Shown in pieces: positions 1 to 9,165 of a DNA stretch of 64,000 bases. Source of the DNA: PKWO01 sp036384915 (lineage in GTDB: Bacteria; Pseudomonadota; Gammaproteobacteria; Burkholderiales; Burkholderiaceae_D); contig DASVLJ010000044.1 of assembly GCA_036384915.1 (NCBI GenBank), forward strand, positions 124,001-188,000, in the 5' to 3' direction. Position 1 is the stretch's first letter. The number at the start of each line of letters is the position of its first letter. Made by a program: the position numbers and the translations under genes. Under the pieces are notes generated by a model, which saw nothing but the letters and a program-made list of their open reading frames with translations, did no database searches and was not told the DNA's origin.

Positions 1-2
1 AA

Positions 3-305
3 GCCATCGCCTCGGAAGAGGGCCTGGAAGGCATGGAAGACGCGCTGGCTAATCTCGACGGCATGGACCGCGTGACCGCCGGCAAGCTCGGTCTGGCCGG
101 CATCAAGACGCTGGAAGGCTTTGCCGGTTTGGCGTACGACGAATTCGGCGCCATCCTGGCCTTGTCGGCCGAGCGTGCCCGCTCGCTCATCAAGGACGAG
201 TTTGCCGATGTTACCGATGATGAAATGAAGTTGATCGATGCCAAGTACGACGATCATGCCAAGGCGCTGCATGCCAAGGCCTGGGCCGGCATGGAAACCA
301 AGTAA
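3..305 (+). CDS. nusA: Transcription termination/antitermination factor NusA, C-terminal part
   Basis: This is the 3' end of a gene that begins before the window; the reading frame is open from base 3 and ends in TAA at 303-305. NusA binds RNA polymerase and nascent RNA and modulates pausing, termination and antitermination. The visible ~100 residues form the C-terminal helix-hairpin-helix region (pattern LANLDGMDRVTAGKLGLAGI, then a second LxGxAGL-type repeat), as in proteobacterial NusA. The call rests on this repeat and on position just upstream of infB, the classical nusA-infB operon order. The missing N-terminal, S1 and KH domains are outside the window. Confidence 0.88.
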   Translation, partial: AIASEEGLEGMEDALANLDGMDRVTAGKLGLAGIKTLEGFAGLAYDEFGAILALSAERARSLIKDEFADVTDDEMKLIDAKYDDHAKALHAKAWAGMETK

Positions 306-366
306 GGCGCGGCCGATAGCAAAGAACCTGTCGATTTATACCGCGTCATATAGAAAAGAGGATTGA

Positions 367-3195
367 ATGGCGAGTAACAATGTAGAGCAATTTGCCACCG
401 AGCTGAAGATGCCGGCAGAAGTGCTGCTGACCCAGCTGCGCGCGGCCGGTGTCGAGAAGAGCTCGACCGCCGATGCCTTGTCCAAGGACGACAAGGACAA
501 GTTGCTTGGACATCTCCGCCGCGCCCATGGCGCCGCGCCCGAAGGCGAGAAGAAAAAGATCACGCTGACGCGCAAGGAAACGACGGAAATCAAGCAGGCC
601 GACGCTACCGGCAAGTCGCGCACGATCCAGGTGGAAGTGAAGAAGAAGCGCACTTTCGTGCGCCGCGACGAGAGCGCGCCCGAGGAAGCCCCGGCGCCGC
701 AAGCGCCCGCCGCTCCGGCTGCGCCCGTCATCGACGAGGCCGAACAGGCCCGCCGCGCCGAGGAAGCGCGCCGCCAGGCTGAACTGATCGCGCGCCAGGA
801 AGCCGATCTGCGCGAAAAGCAGGAACGCCTGGCCAAGCTCGAAGCCGAGAAGGAAGCGCAGGCCCAGGCCCAGAAGAAGGCCGAGGAGGAAGCGCAACAG
901 GCCGCCGCCGAGGAAGCCGCAGCCAAGGTCGATGAATCGGCGCTGGAAGAGCAGAAGCGTCACGAAGCCGAAGAAGCCAAGAAGAAGGCTGCCCAGGCGG
1001 CCAAGGATGCGGCCAAGGAAGCTGCCGAGCGCGCTGCCGCCGCCGAACGCGCCCGCAAGGCTGTGGCCGACGAAGTGGCCCAGATCAAGGCCATGATGAA
1101 TGCGCCGCGCAAGGTGATGAAGGCGCCCGAACCGGCGCCGGCACCCGCACCGGCCAAGGCGGCCGAAGGCACCTTGCACAAGCCGGCAGACAAGAAACCC
1201 GGCGAAAAGAAGGACGACAAGAAACCGGCCACGACCGACAAGAAATCGATCAAGTCGGCCAACGTGTCGTCGACCTGGCAGGATGATGCCAAGAAGCGCC
1301 CGGGCGGCTTGAAGACGCGCGGTGCCGGCACTCCCTCCGGAGCGCGTGACGGCGGCTGGCGTGCCGGACCCAAGGGCCGGCGCCATGGCGGCGATGACTC
1401 CCAGCGCGAATCGAATTTCCAGGTGCCGACGGAAGCCGTGATCAAGGAAGTGCACGTGCCCGAAACCATCACCGTGGCCGATCTGGCGCACGGCATGTCG
1501 GTCAAGGCATCCGAAGTCATCAAGCAGATGATGAAGCTGGGCCAGATGGTCACCATCAACCAGGTGCTGGACCAGGAAACGGCCATGATTCTGGTCGAGG
1601 AAATGGGCCACAAGGCGTTTGCCGCCAAGCTGGACGATCCGGAAGCCATGCTGACCGACGTCGACGGCCATGCCGATGCCCCGATGTTGCCGCGCGCGCC
1701 TGTCGTGACGGTGATGGGCCACGTCGACCACGGCAAGACCTCCTTGCTGGACTATATCCGCCGCGCCAAGGTGGCATCGGGCGAAGCGGGCGGCATTACG
1801 CAGCATATCGGCGCCTATCACGTCGAAACGCCGCGCGGCATGATCACCTTCCTCGACACCCCGGGACACGAGGCGTTTACCGCCATGCGCGCCCGCGGTG
1901 CCAAGGCGACCGACATCGTCATCCTGGTGGTGGCGGCCGACGACGGTGTGATGCCGCAGACGCGCGAAGCGATTGCGCACGCCAAGGCGGCCGGCGTGCC
2001 GCTGGTTGTCGCCATCAACAAGATCGACAAGCCCGGTTCCAACCTCGACCGCGTCAAGCAGGAATTGATCGCCGAGCAGGTTGTGCCGGAAGAATACGGC
2101 GGCGAATCGCCCTTCATCCCCGTGTCGGCCAAGACCGGCGAAGGCATCGACTCGCTGCTGGAAAACGTCCTGCTGCAAGCCGAAGTGCTGGAACTGAAAG
2201 CCCCGGTCGACGCGCCCGCGCGCGGCCTGGTCATCGAAGCCAAGCTCGACAAGGGCCGCGGTCCGGTTGCCACGATCATGGTGCAGTCCGGCACCCTGAA
2301 GCGCGGCGACGTGGTGCTGGCCGGCTCGTCCTATGGCCGCGTGCGCGCCATGCTGGACGAAAACGGCAAGGCGATCACCGAGGCCGGCCCGTCCATCCCT
2401 GTCGAAATCCAGGGCTTGACGGAAGTCCCGGCCGCTGGCGAAGAAGCCATGGTCATGGCCGACGAACGCAAGGCGCGTGAAATCGGCCTGTTCCGCCAGG
2501 GCAAGTTCCGCGACGTGAAGCTGGCCAAGCAGCAGGCCGCCAAGCTGGAAAACATGTTCGAGCAGATGGCCGAAGGCGAAGTCAAGTCGCTCGCCATGAT
2601 CATCAAGACCGACGTGCAGGGTTCGCAGGAAGCGCTGGTGCACTCGATGCAAAAGCTCTCGACCTCGGAAGTGCGCGTGCAGGTCGTGCATGCGGCGGTC
2701 GGCGGCATCAGCGAGTCGGACGTCAACCTGGCTGTCGCCTCCAAGGCCGTCATTATCGGCTTCAACACGCGTGCCGATGCGTCGGCCCGCAAGCTGGCCG
2801 AAGCCAACGGCATCGACATCCGCTACTACAACATCATTTACGACGCCGTGGACGATGTGAAGGCGGCCATGTCGGGCATGCTGGCGCCGGAGAAGCGCGA
2901 ACAGGCCCTGGGCTTGGTCGAAATCCGCCAAGTGTTCATGGTCAGCAAGGTCGGCGCGATTGCGGGCTGCTACGTGCTCGAAGGTCAGGTCAAGCGCGGT
3001 GCGCAAGTGCGCCTGCTGCGCGACAACGTCATCATCTGGACCGGCGAGCTCGATTCGCTCAAGCGCTTCAAGGATGACGTCAAGGAAGTCAAGGCCGGGT
3101 TCGAGTGCGGCCTGTCGCTGAAGAACTTCAACGACATCAAGGAAGGCGATCAATTGGAAGTCTTCGAGGTCACGGAAGTGGCGCGTACGCTGTAA
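367..3195 (+). CDS. infB: Translation initiation factor IF-2
   Basis: IF-2 is the GTPase that places fMet-tRNA on the 30S subunit and promotes subunit joining in the cytoplasm. The protein has 942 residues, normal for betaproteobacteria. It has an N-terminal IF2_N domain (about 1-55), a long Ala/Glu/Lys-rich coiled-coil linker (about 130-300), a second IF2_N region (about 350-410), then the G domain with G1 GHVDHGKT at about 451-458, DTPGH and NKID, followed by beta-barrel and C-terminal domains. The ATG at 367 follows a GAGG Shine-Dalgarno. It lies 61 bp after nusA; the gap to rbfA is enlarged by a pair of palindromic repeats. Confidence 0.98.
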   Translation: MASNNVEQFATELKMPAEVLLTQLRAAGVEKSSTADALSKDDKDKLLGHLRRAHGAAPEGEKKKITLTRKETTEIKQADATGKSRTIQVEVKKKRTFVRRDESAPEEAPAPQAPAAPAAPVIDEAEQARRAEEARRQAELIARQEADLREKQERLAKLEAEKEAQAQAQKKAEEEAQQAAAEEAAAKVDESALEEQKRHEAEEAKKKAAQAAKDAAKEAAERAAAAERARKAVADEVAQIKAMMNAPRKVMKAPEPAPAPAPAKAAEGTLHKPADKKPGEKKDDKKPATTDKKSIKSANVSSTWQDDAKKRPGGLKTRGAGTPSGARDGGWRAGPKGRRHGGDDSQRESNFQVPTEAVIKEVHVPETITVADLAHGMSVKASEVIKQMMKLGQMVTINQVLDQETAMILVEEMGHKAFAAKLDDPEAMLTDVDGHADAPMLPRAPVVTVMGHVDHGKTSLLDYIRRAKVASGEAGGITQHIGAYHVETPRGMITFLDTPGHEAFTAMRARGAKATDIVILVVAADDGVMPQTREAIAHAKAAGVPLVVAINKIDKPGSNLDRVKQELIAEQVVPEEYGGESPFIPVSAKTGEGIDSLLENVLLQAEVLELKAPVDAPARGLVIEAKLDKGRGPVATIMVQSGTLKRGDVVLAGSSYGRVRAMLDENGKAITEAGPSIPVEIQGLTEVPAAGEEAMVMADERKAREIGLFRQGKFRDVKLAKQQAAKLENMFEQMAEGEVKSLAMIIKTDVQGSQEALVHSMQKLSTSEVRVQVVHAAVGGISESDVNLAVASKAVIIGFNTRADASARKLAEANGIDIRYYNIIYDAVDDVKAAMSGMLAPEKREQALGLVEIRQVFMVSKVGAIAGCYVLEGQVKRGAQVRLLRDNVIIWTGELDSLKRFKDDVKEVKAGFECGLSLKNFNDIKEGDQLEVFEVTEVARTL

Positions 3196-3205
3196 TTCGT
3201 AATCT

Positions 3206-3329
3206 CCCCTCTCCCGCTAGCGGGAGAGGGGCAGGGGAGAGGGTGGCAGTGATTCGCCTGCGTTTATTCGCTGGGCCAGATCGCGGTTTCCCTTTCTCCC
3301 TCCCCTCTCCCGTCGGCGGGAGAGGGGAG
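3206..3329. repeat. Inverted doublet of REP-like palindromes between infB and rbfA
   Basis: Two near-identical palindromes in opposite orientation fill the infB-rbfA gap. Copy 1 (3206-3231) is a perfect 26-base palindrome with arms CCCCTCTCCCGCT. Copy 2 (3300-3329) has 13-base perfect arms CTCCCCTCTCCCG around TCGG. Each carries a GGGGAGAGGG-like tail that points towards the partner. The same core and arrangement recur at 10225-10385. This fits a REP/BIME-type family; the hairpins may also attenuate transcription or stabilise mRNA ends in the operon (inference). Confidence 0.8.
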
Positions 3330-3361
3330 TTATAACCTACTAGGTTCCAAGGTGAACCATC

Positions 3362-3751
3362 ATGGCAAGACACAGCAAATCCATCCCCGCACGCGGCTTG
3401 CGCGTGCAAGACCAGATCCAGCGCGACCTGTCCGAAATCATCGCATTCGAGTTGAAAGACCCGCGCATCGGCATGATCACGATCACCGAAGTGCAAGTCA
3501 CGCCCGATTACGCGCATGCCAAGATCTTCTTCACGACCCTGATCGACAACGAGGAAGCCGTGAAGAATACGCTCAAGGGCTTGCACGCGGCGGCGGGCTT
3601 TATGCGCAATGCCTTGGGCAAGCGTCTGCACATCCATACGCTGCCTGAACTGCACTTCGTGCACGATACCTCGACCATGCGCGGCATGGAAATGTCGAAG
3701 CTGATCGACGAAGCCAACGCCACACGCGCCAAGGACGACGGCGAAGCGTGA
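3362..3751 (+). CDS. rbfA: 30S ribosome-binding factor RbfA
   Basis: RbfA is a small cold-shock-type factor needed for late 30S maturation and 16S rRNA 5'-end processing. The 129-residue protein has the family KH-like fold, with the conserved N-terminal RVQDQIQRDLSEII helix, the strand DPRIGMITITEVQVTPDYA and the HTLPELHFVHDTS segment. ATG 3362 follows AAGGTGA. Its TGA overlaps the GTG start of truB (GTGA at 3748-3751), so the two genes are probably translationally coupled. Order infB-rbfA-truB is the conserved proteobacterial arrangement. Confidence 0.97.
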   Translation: MARHSKSIPARGLRVQDQIQRDLSEIIAFELKDPRIGMITITEVQVTPDYAHAKIFFTTLIDNEEAVKNTLKGLHAAAGFMRNALGKRLHIHTLPELHFVHDTSTMRGMEMSKLIDEANATRAKDDGEA

Positions 3752-4674
3752 AGCAACAGCAAACCAAGCGCGTGCGCGTGCCCGTGCACGGCGTGCTGCT
3801 GCTCGACAAGGCTGCCGGGCTATCTTCCAACGACGCGCTGATCCGTGCCAAGCGCTTGCTGAATGCGCAAAAGGCCGGCCATACGGGTACGCTCGATCCG
3901 TTTGCTACGGGCCTGTTGCCTCTGTGCTTTGGTGAAGCGACGAAGTTTTCGCAAGACTTGCTCGAAGCCGACAAGACGTACGAAACCGTCGTGCATCTCG
4001 GCGTGACGACAGAAACCGGCGACACGGAAGGTGCCGTGCTCGAGACGCGCGAGGTCGATGTTGACATTGCACAAATCGAAGCCGTGCTGCAGAATTTCCG
4101 AGGCCCGATCAAGCAAGTGCCGCCCATGCACTCGGCCCTGAAGCGCGACGGCAAGCCGCTATACGAATACGCGCGCGCCGGCATCACGCTGGAACGCGAG
4201 GCTCGGCAAGTGACGATTCATCATCTCGAATTGCTCTCATATGAAGCGCCCATGCTGCGCTTGCGCGTGACTTGCAGCAAGGGGACCTATATTCGCGTGC
4301 TGGGTGAAGACATTGGCAAGGCACTCGATTGCGGCGCGCACTTGCAGGCTTTGCGCCGTACCGGCGTGGGCAGCTTGAAGCTGGAAGGCGCAACGACGCT
4401 CGAAGCGTTCGGTGCGATTGCCGAGAACGAGCGGGCAGCGACGCTGGCGCCGGTCGATGCCTTGCTCTCCACGTTTCCCGCCGTTCATTTGCCGGAAGAG
4501 TTGGCCGGGCGCTTCCGCAATGGCCAGCGTATCGCCTTGGCCAAGGAAGGTGTGGCCGTTCCCGCTGGAGAGGGCAGGGTGCGCGTCTACCATGCCGGCA
4601 ACAAGCAACTGCTCGGCACCGCCTTGATGCGGGAATTTGGCGTGCTGGCGCCGGAGCGCCTGGTTGCCTTGTAG
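3748..4674 (+). CDS. truB: tRNA pseudouridine(55) synthase TruB
   Basis: TruB converts U55 in the T-loop of tRNAs to pseudouridine. The 308-residue protein has the family motif GHTGTLDPFATG, in which Asp50 is the expected catalytic nucleophile, followed by the YEY/KGTYIRVL motifs and a C-terminal extension resembling a PUA-like TruB_C region. The start is GTG at 3748, overlapping the rbfA stop by 3 bases, which argues for coupled translation. A perfect palindrome overlaps the TAG stop (4671-4696). Confidence 0.97.
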   Translation: MKQQQTKRVRVPVHGVLLLDKAAGLSSNDALIRAKRLLNAQKAGHTGTLDPFATGLLPLCFGEATKFSQDLLEADKTYETVVHLGVTTETGDTEGAVLETREVDVDIAQIEAVLQNFRGPIKQVPPMHSALKRDGKPLYEYARAGITLEREARQVTIHHLELLSYEAPMLRLRVTCSKGTYIRVLGEDIGKALDCGAHLQALRRTGVGSLKLEGATTLEAFGAIAENERAATLAPVDALLSTFPAVHLPEELAGRFRNGQRIALAKEGVAVPAGEGRVRVYHAGNKQLLGTALMREFGVLAPERLVAL

Positions 4675-4696
4675 GCTGGGACGCGTCCCAGCCTAC
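4671..4696. repeat. Perfect 26-bp palindrome overlapping the truB stop codon
   Basis: GTAGGCTGGGACG followed by its exact reverse complement CGTCCCAGCCTAC. It includes the TAG stop of truB and could form a strong hairpin at the end of the nusA-infB-rbfA-truB transcript. There is no T-tract after it, so it may be a dispersed palindromic repeat or an mRNA 3'-end stabiliser rather than a classical terminator. Confidence 0.65.
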
Positions 4697-4788
4697 GATC
4701 CCCAAACATTGTTGTCATTATCGCGTCAAACCAATGCGCTACTCTGGTGCAAAAGCGATCCCGTAAACCATTGAAATGGCGGCAATTT

Positions 4789-4820
4789 TTGTAATTTCTT
4801 GCGTCGCAGCATGCTATACT
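4789..4820 (+). promoter_or_regulatory. Putative extended -10 promoter for typA
   Basis: TGCTATACT at 4812-4820 is an extended -10 element (TGn then TATACT, close to TATAAT), 55 bases before the typA ATG. The best upstream -35 match, TTGTAA at 4789-4794, is 20 bases away, so an extended -10 mode is more likely. The leader between promoter and gene has no other gene. Confidence 0.5.
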
Positions 4821-4875
4821 CTCGGGTTACCGATCGCAGTCCAATTAGTTGTCACTAGGCAGAACCGAATTCATC

Positions 4876-6711
4876 ATGTCAAACGCCAAACGCGCCATTC
4901 GCAATATCGCCATCATCGCCCACGTTGACCACGGCAAGACCACGCTGGTGGACAAGCTGTTGCGCCAGTCCGGCACCTTCCGCGAAAACCAGCAAGTCGA
5001 GAACCGCGTCATGGACTCGAACGACCTGGAAAAAGAACGCGGCATCACGATTCTGGCGAAGAATTGCGCCGTCGAATACGAAGGCACGCACATCAACATC
5101 GTCGATACCCCCGGCCACGCCGACTTCGGCGGCGAAGTGGAGCGCGTGCTGTCGATGGTGGACAGCGTACTGTTGCTGGTCGATGCGCAGGAAGGCCCGA
5201 TGCCGCAGACGCGCTTCGTGACGCGCAAGGCGCTGGCCCTCGGCTTGCGCCCCATCGTCGTGCTGAACAAGATCGACCGTCCGGGCGCCCGCCCCGAGTG
5301 GGCCATCAACGCCACCTTCGAATTGTTCGACAAGCTCGGCGCGACCGAAGAGCAACTGGATTTCCCCGTGGTCTATGCTTCGGCGCTGAACGGTTACGCC
5401 AGCCTCGACCCGACCGTGCGCGAAGGCGACATGAAGCCGTTGTTCGACGCCATCCTGCAACACGTGCCGGTGCGCGACGACAATCCTGACGGTCCGCTGC
5501 AATTGCAGATTTCCTCGCTCGATTATTCGTCCTACGTCGGCAAGATCGGCATCGGCCGCATCACGCGCGGGCGTGTGCGCGGCTTGCAGGACGTGGTGAT
5601 CGTGGACGGCCCCGAAGGCACGCCGAAGAAGGCGCGCATCAACCAGGTGCTGAACTTCAAGGGCCTGGAACGCGTGCTGGTCGATGAAGCCGTGGCCGGC
5701 GACATCGTGCTGATCAACGGTATCGAAGACCTCAATATCGGCACCACCATCTGCGCTCCCGATGCGGTTGACGCCTTGCCTCTGCTGAAGGTCGACGAGC
5801 CGACGCTGACGATGAACTTCATCGTCAACAGCTCGCCCCTGGCCGGCCGCGAAGGCAAGTATGTGACGAGCCGCCAGATCCGCGACCGCCTCGAGCGCGA
5901 ATTGAAATCCAACGTGGCCTTGCGCGTGGCGCCGACCGAAGACGATACGACGTTTGAAGTCTCGGGCCGTGGCGAACTGCACCTGACCATCCTGATCGAA
6001 AACATGCGCCGCGAAGGCTTCGAACTGGCCGTGTCGCGTCCGCGCGTGGTGTTCAAGATGGTCGACGGCGTGCGCCACGAACCCTACGAAATGCTGTCGA
6101 TCGACGTGGAAGAACAGCACCAGGGCGGCGTGATGGAAGAGCTGGGCCGCCGCCGCGGCGACCTGCAAAACATGGACCCGGACGGCAAGGGCCGTGTCCG
6201 CCTCGAATACCGTATTCCGGCGCGCGGCTTGATCGGTTTCCAGGGTGAATTCCTGACGCTGACGCGCGGCACGGGCCTGATGAGCCACGTGTTCGACGAA
6301 TACGCGCCGGTCGACAATTCCAAGGGCGAACTGGCCAGCCGCCGCAACGGCGTGCTGATCTCGCAGGACGACGGCGCCGCCGTGGCTTACGCGATCTGGA
6401 AGCTGCAGGACCGCGGCCGCATGTTCGTCTCGCACAACGACCCGGTGTACGAAGGCATGATCATCGGCATCCACTCGCGCGATAACGATCTGGTCGTCAA
6501 TCCGATCAAGGGCAAGCAACTGACCAACGTGCGCGCATCCGGCACGGACGAGGCGGTGCGCCTGGTGCCGCCTATCCAGCTGACGCTGGAATATGCAGTG
6601 GAATTCATCGACGACGATGAACTGGTCGAGATTACGCCGAAGAGCATCCGCCTGCGCAAGCGCTTCCTGAAGGAGCATGAGCGCAAGAAGGCTTCGCGCG
6701 ACGCGGCTTAA
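4876..6711 (+). CDS. typA: Ribosome-associated GTPase TypA/BipA
   Basis: TypA/BipA is a translational GTPase of the EF-G/LepA group that acts in ribosome assembly and stress or cold adaptation. The 611-residue protein has G1 AHVDHGKTTL (about 15-24), the G2/G3 region DTPGHADFGGEV, NKIDRPGARP, domains II-III and the BipA-specific C-terminal domain. The frame is open to a TTG at 4849, but ATG 4876 gives the conserved N-terminus MSNAKRAIRNIAIIAHVDHG and is preferred. It is followed at once by a good rho-independent terminator and appears monocistronic with its own promoter. Confidence 0.96.
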   Translation: MSNAKRAIRNIAIIAHVDHGKTTLVDKLLRQSGTFRENQQVENRVMDSNDLEKERGITILAKNCAVEYEGTHINIVDTPGHADFGGEVERVLSMVDSVLLLVDAQEGPMPQTRFVTRKALALGLRPIVVLNKIDRPGARPEWAINATFELFDKLGATEEQLDFPVVYASALNGYASLDPTVREGDMKPLFDAILQHVPVRDDNPDGPLQLQISSLDYSSYVGKIGIGRITRGRVRGLQDVVIVDGPEGTPKKARINQVLNFKGLERVLVDEAVAGDIVLINGIEDLNIGTTICAPDAVDALPLLKVDEPTLTMNFIVNSSPLAGREGKYVTSRQIRDRLERELKSNVALRVAPTEDDTTFEVSGRGELHLTILIENMRREGFELAVSRPRVVFKMVDGVRHEPYEMLSIDVEEQHQGGVMEELGRRRGDLQNMDPDGKGRVRLEYRIPARGLIGFQGEFLTLTRGTGLMSHVFDEYAPVDNSKGELASRRNGVLISQDDGAAVAYAIWKLQDRGRMFVSHNDPVYEGMIIGIHSRDNDLVVNPIKGKQLTNVRASGTDEAVRLVPPIQLTLEYAVEFIDDDELVEITPKSIRLRKRFLKEHERKKASRDAA

Positions 6712-6729
6712 GTCGGCTGCGCAAATAAC

Positions 6730-6769
6730 AAACCCGCCGGTGAGCGATCACGGCGGGTTTTGTTTTTTT
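6730..6769 (+). terminator. Rho-independent terminator of typA
   Basis: Perfect 10-bp stem AAACCCGCCG / CGGCGGGTTT with an 11-base loop, followed by TTTTGTTTTTTT. It lies 19 bases past the typA stop. This is the clearest intrinsic terminator in the window. Confidence 0.92.
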
Positions 6770-6909
6770 CCCTCGCGCACGCGGGCCGGCTGTCACCCAT
6801 CAGTATGCGCGACACCTTGAAACCCCTTTCCGGGGAGTTGATAGAGGCGCCAAGGGACATGGATAAAGTTCGGCTCGCCGGCGAGAGGGCTATAACCGGC
6901 CCAGCAAAA

Positions 6910-7956
6910 TCAAGAAACCTCGACTTTCGCCGGTCCTTCGTTCATTTCGCCGATCACGGCTGCATCGGCAAAGCCCGATTCGCGGAACAGTTTCAGCACG
7001 CTATCCACCGCTTCAGGCGCGCAAGAAACGAGCAAGCCTCCCGCCGTCTGCGGATCGGTCAGCAAGGCTTGCTGGACGTCGGTTACGCCGGCCGCCAGGC
7101 TCACGTCCTTGCCGTAGGCGGCCCAATTGCGCTTCGATGCGCCGGTGATGAAGCCTTGCGCTGCCAGCCCCGCCACACCGGGCAGCAAGGGAATGTGCGG
7201 CATCGCCAGGCGTGCCGTCAGCTTGGCGCCGCGCGCCAGTTCCAGCAAATGGCCCAGCAAGCCGAACCCGGTCACGTCGGTGAGCGCATTGACGCCTGCC
7301 ATGTCGGCCAAGGCGCGCCCGGGCTTGTTGAGCTTGGTGGTGTTTTCCACCATCACGCCATAACCCGCCGCATCGAGCGCATTCTTTTTCAGCGCGGCCG
7401 ACAGCACGCCCACGCCTAGCGGCTTGCCGAGGATGAGCTTGTCGCCCGGCTTCGCGTCGGCATTGCGCTTGACCTTCGACGGGTGCACCAGGCCCATCAC
7501 CACAAGGCCATAGATGGGCTCGACCGAATCGATGGTATGGCCGCCGGCCACCGGAATGCCGGCTTCGGCGCAGATCGCCTCGCCGCCCCGGATGATCTTG
7601 CCGATCACCTCGATCGGCAGCTTGTCGATCGGCATGCCCAGGATGGCCAGCGCCATGATGGGCGTGCCGCCCATGGCGTAGACGTCGGAGATCGCATTGG
7701 TCGCGGCGATACGGCCGAAATCGTAGGGGTCGTCGACGATGGGCATGAAGAAGTCGGTGGTGGCGATCAGCGCCTGCTCCTCGTTCAACTTGTAGACCGC
7801 CGCATCGTCGGAGGTGTCTATGCCGACCAGCAATTCCTTCGGCACCGGGAAGCCCTGCGAATTCCTGAGGATGTCGGCCAGCACGCCGGGCGCGATCTTG
7901 CAGCCGCAGCCGCCGCCGTGGGAAAAGGAGGTGAGACGGATTTCCGCAATGTCCAT
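6910..7956 (-). CDS. selD: Selenide, water dikinase SelD
   Basis: SelD makes selenophosphate, the activated selenium donor, from selenide and ATP. The 348-residue protein begins at ATG 7956; the frame extends further upstream, but this start gives the usual N-terminus with the active-site motif SHGGGCGCK, where Cys17 and Lys20 are the expected catalytic residues. Cys, not selenocysteine, is used. AIRS-type ATP-binding and C-terminal domains follow (TTDFFMPIVDDPYDFGRIAATNA). It is divergent from mnmH, with 89 bp between the two starts. No selA, selB or selC is in the window, so the visible selenium use is tRNA 2-selenouridine. Confidence 0.97.
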   Translation of the reverse strand: MDIAEIRLTSFSHGGGCGCKIAPGVLADILRNSQGFPVPKELLVGIDTSDDAAVYKLNEEQALIATTDFFMPIVDDPYDFGRIAATNAISDVYAMGGTPIMALAILGMPIDKLPIEVIGKIIRGGEAICAEAGIPVAGGHTIDSVEPIYGLVVMGLVHPSKVKRNADAKPGDKLILGKPLGVGVLSAALKKNALDAAGYGVMVENTTKLNKPGRALADMAGVNALTDVTGFGLLGHLLELARGAKLTARLAMPHIPLLPGVAGLAAQGFITGASKRNWAAYGKDVSLAAGVTDVQQALLTDPQTAGGLLVSCAPEAVDSVLKLFRESGFADAAVIGEMNEGPAKVEVS

Positions 7957-8045
7957 GGTGAACTCGATGATGGTCTTTTCAGGCGGAATTGTATGGTAAA
8001 TTCGACCCAACCGCCTGTAGTACGCCGCCTTGTACACGCCGCCTT

Positions 8046-9116
8046 ATGAAATATCCCGCCGTTCTCCGCTTCGAAGATATCCTGCCCGAACTTGAAGGCT
8101 ACGACACGCTGATCGACGTGCGCAGCCCGGCCGAGTTCGCCGAAGACCACATTCCCGGCGCCGTCAATTGCCCCGTGCTCGACAACGAGGAGCGCATCCG
8201 CGTCGGCACGCTGTACAAGGAAGCCGGCGCCTTCGAAGCCAAGAAGGTGGGCGCCGCCATCGTGGCGCGCAATATTGCGCAGCATCTCGATACCCAATTC
8301 GCACGCCGCGGGCGCGACTGGAAACCGCTGGTCTATTGCTGGCGCGGCGGCAACCGCAGCGGCGCCATGGCCCACATCCTGGCCAAGGTGGGCTGGCCTG
8401 TGGTGCAGCTCGATGGCGGCTACAAGGAATACCGGCGCCACGTGCTGGCTGCGCTGGGGGAACTGCCCAGGCGCTTCACGTATCGCGTACTGTGCGGCAC
8501 CACGGGCTGCGGCAAGAGCCGGCTGCTGCAATCGCTCGCCGCCGCCGGGGCCCAGGTGCTGGACCTGGAGCAGCTCGCTGCCCATCGCGGTTCGTTGCTG
8601 GGCCATCTGCCCGGCACGCCGCAGCCGACGCAAAAGGCCTTCGAAAGCCGCCTGTGGCAGGCGTTGCGCGGGTTTGACCCGGCACGTCCGGTGTACGTGG
8701 AATCGGAAAGCAGGAAGGTGGGCAACCTGCGCGTGCCTGAAGCCTTGATGGAAACGATGCGCGCGTCGGACTGCGTCGCGCTCGCGTTGCCGATGGCGCA
8801 GCGCGTGGCGCTGCTGATGCGCGACTACAGCCACTTCGTGGCCGAGCCCCAAGCGCTGAATCGCCAGCTCGACCACCTCGTGCTGCAGCATGGCCGCGAG
8901 AAGGTAGGGCTGTGGCAGCAATTGGCCGTCGAAGGCCGCACCGCGGAGATGGTCGAGGCGCTGCTTGCCGATCACTACGATCCGGCCTACCTGCGCTCGA
9001 TAGACCGCAATTTCGTGCGCCATGCCCAGGCCTTGCCGCTTGCGCTGACAGGCATCGCCGATGCCGATTTCGACCTGGCCGCACAGGCTTTGCTGGCGGG
9101 TGATCGGGTAAAATAG
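8046..9116 (+). CDS. mnmH: tRNA 2-selenouridine synthase (SelU/YbbB)
   Basis: MnmH replaces sulfur with selenium in the 2-thiouridine at position 34 of certain tRNAs, using selenophosphate from SelD and passing through a geranylated intermediate. The protein has 356 residues from ATG 8046. The N-terminal rhodanese domain carries Cys98 in YCWRGGNRSG, and a C-terminal P-loop domain has Walker A GTTGCGKS at 151-158. The frame continues upstream of 8046, but earlier starts would add unconserved sequence. It forms a divergent pair with selD and is followed 49 bp later by a permease gene in the same direction. Confidence 0.96.
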   Translation: MKYPAVLRFEDILPELEGYDTLIDVRSPAEFAEDHIPGAVNCPVLDNEERIRVGTLYKEAGAFEAKKVGAAIVARNIAQHLDTQFARRGRDWKPLVYCWRGGNRSGAMAHILAKVGWPVVQLDGGYKEYRRHVLAALGELPRRFTYRVLCGTTGCGKSRLLQSLAAAGAQVLDLEQLAAHRGSLLGHLPGTPQPTQKAFESRLWQALRGFDPARPVYVESESRKVGNLRVPEALMETMRASDCVALALPMAQRVALLMRDYSHFVAEPQALNRQLDHLVLQHGREKVGLWQQLAVEGRTAEMVEALLADHYDPAYLRSIDRNFVRHAQALPLALTGIADADFDLAAQALLAGDRVK

Positions 9117-9165
9117 CACGCTCTTGCCCCGGCCCCGCCGGCTTATTCTTTTGCCAAATGACGTT

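Noticed and set aside
346..3153. Very long open frame antisense to infB (935 codons)
   Set aside because: It mirrors infB exactly and has the low-complexity composition of GC-rich antisense frames; such shadow frames recur opposite typA, spoT and the histidine kinase.
6760..7419. Plus-strand frame of 219 codons before selD
   Set aside because: It lies antisense to selD and starts inside the typA terminator; no ribosome site or domain.
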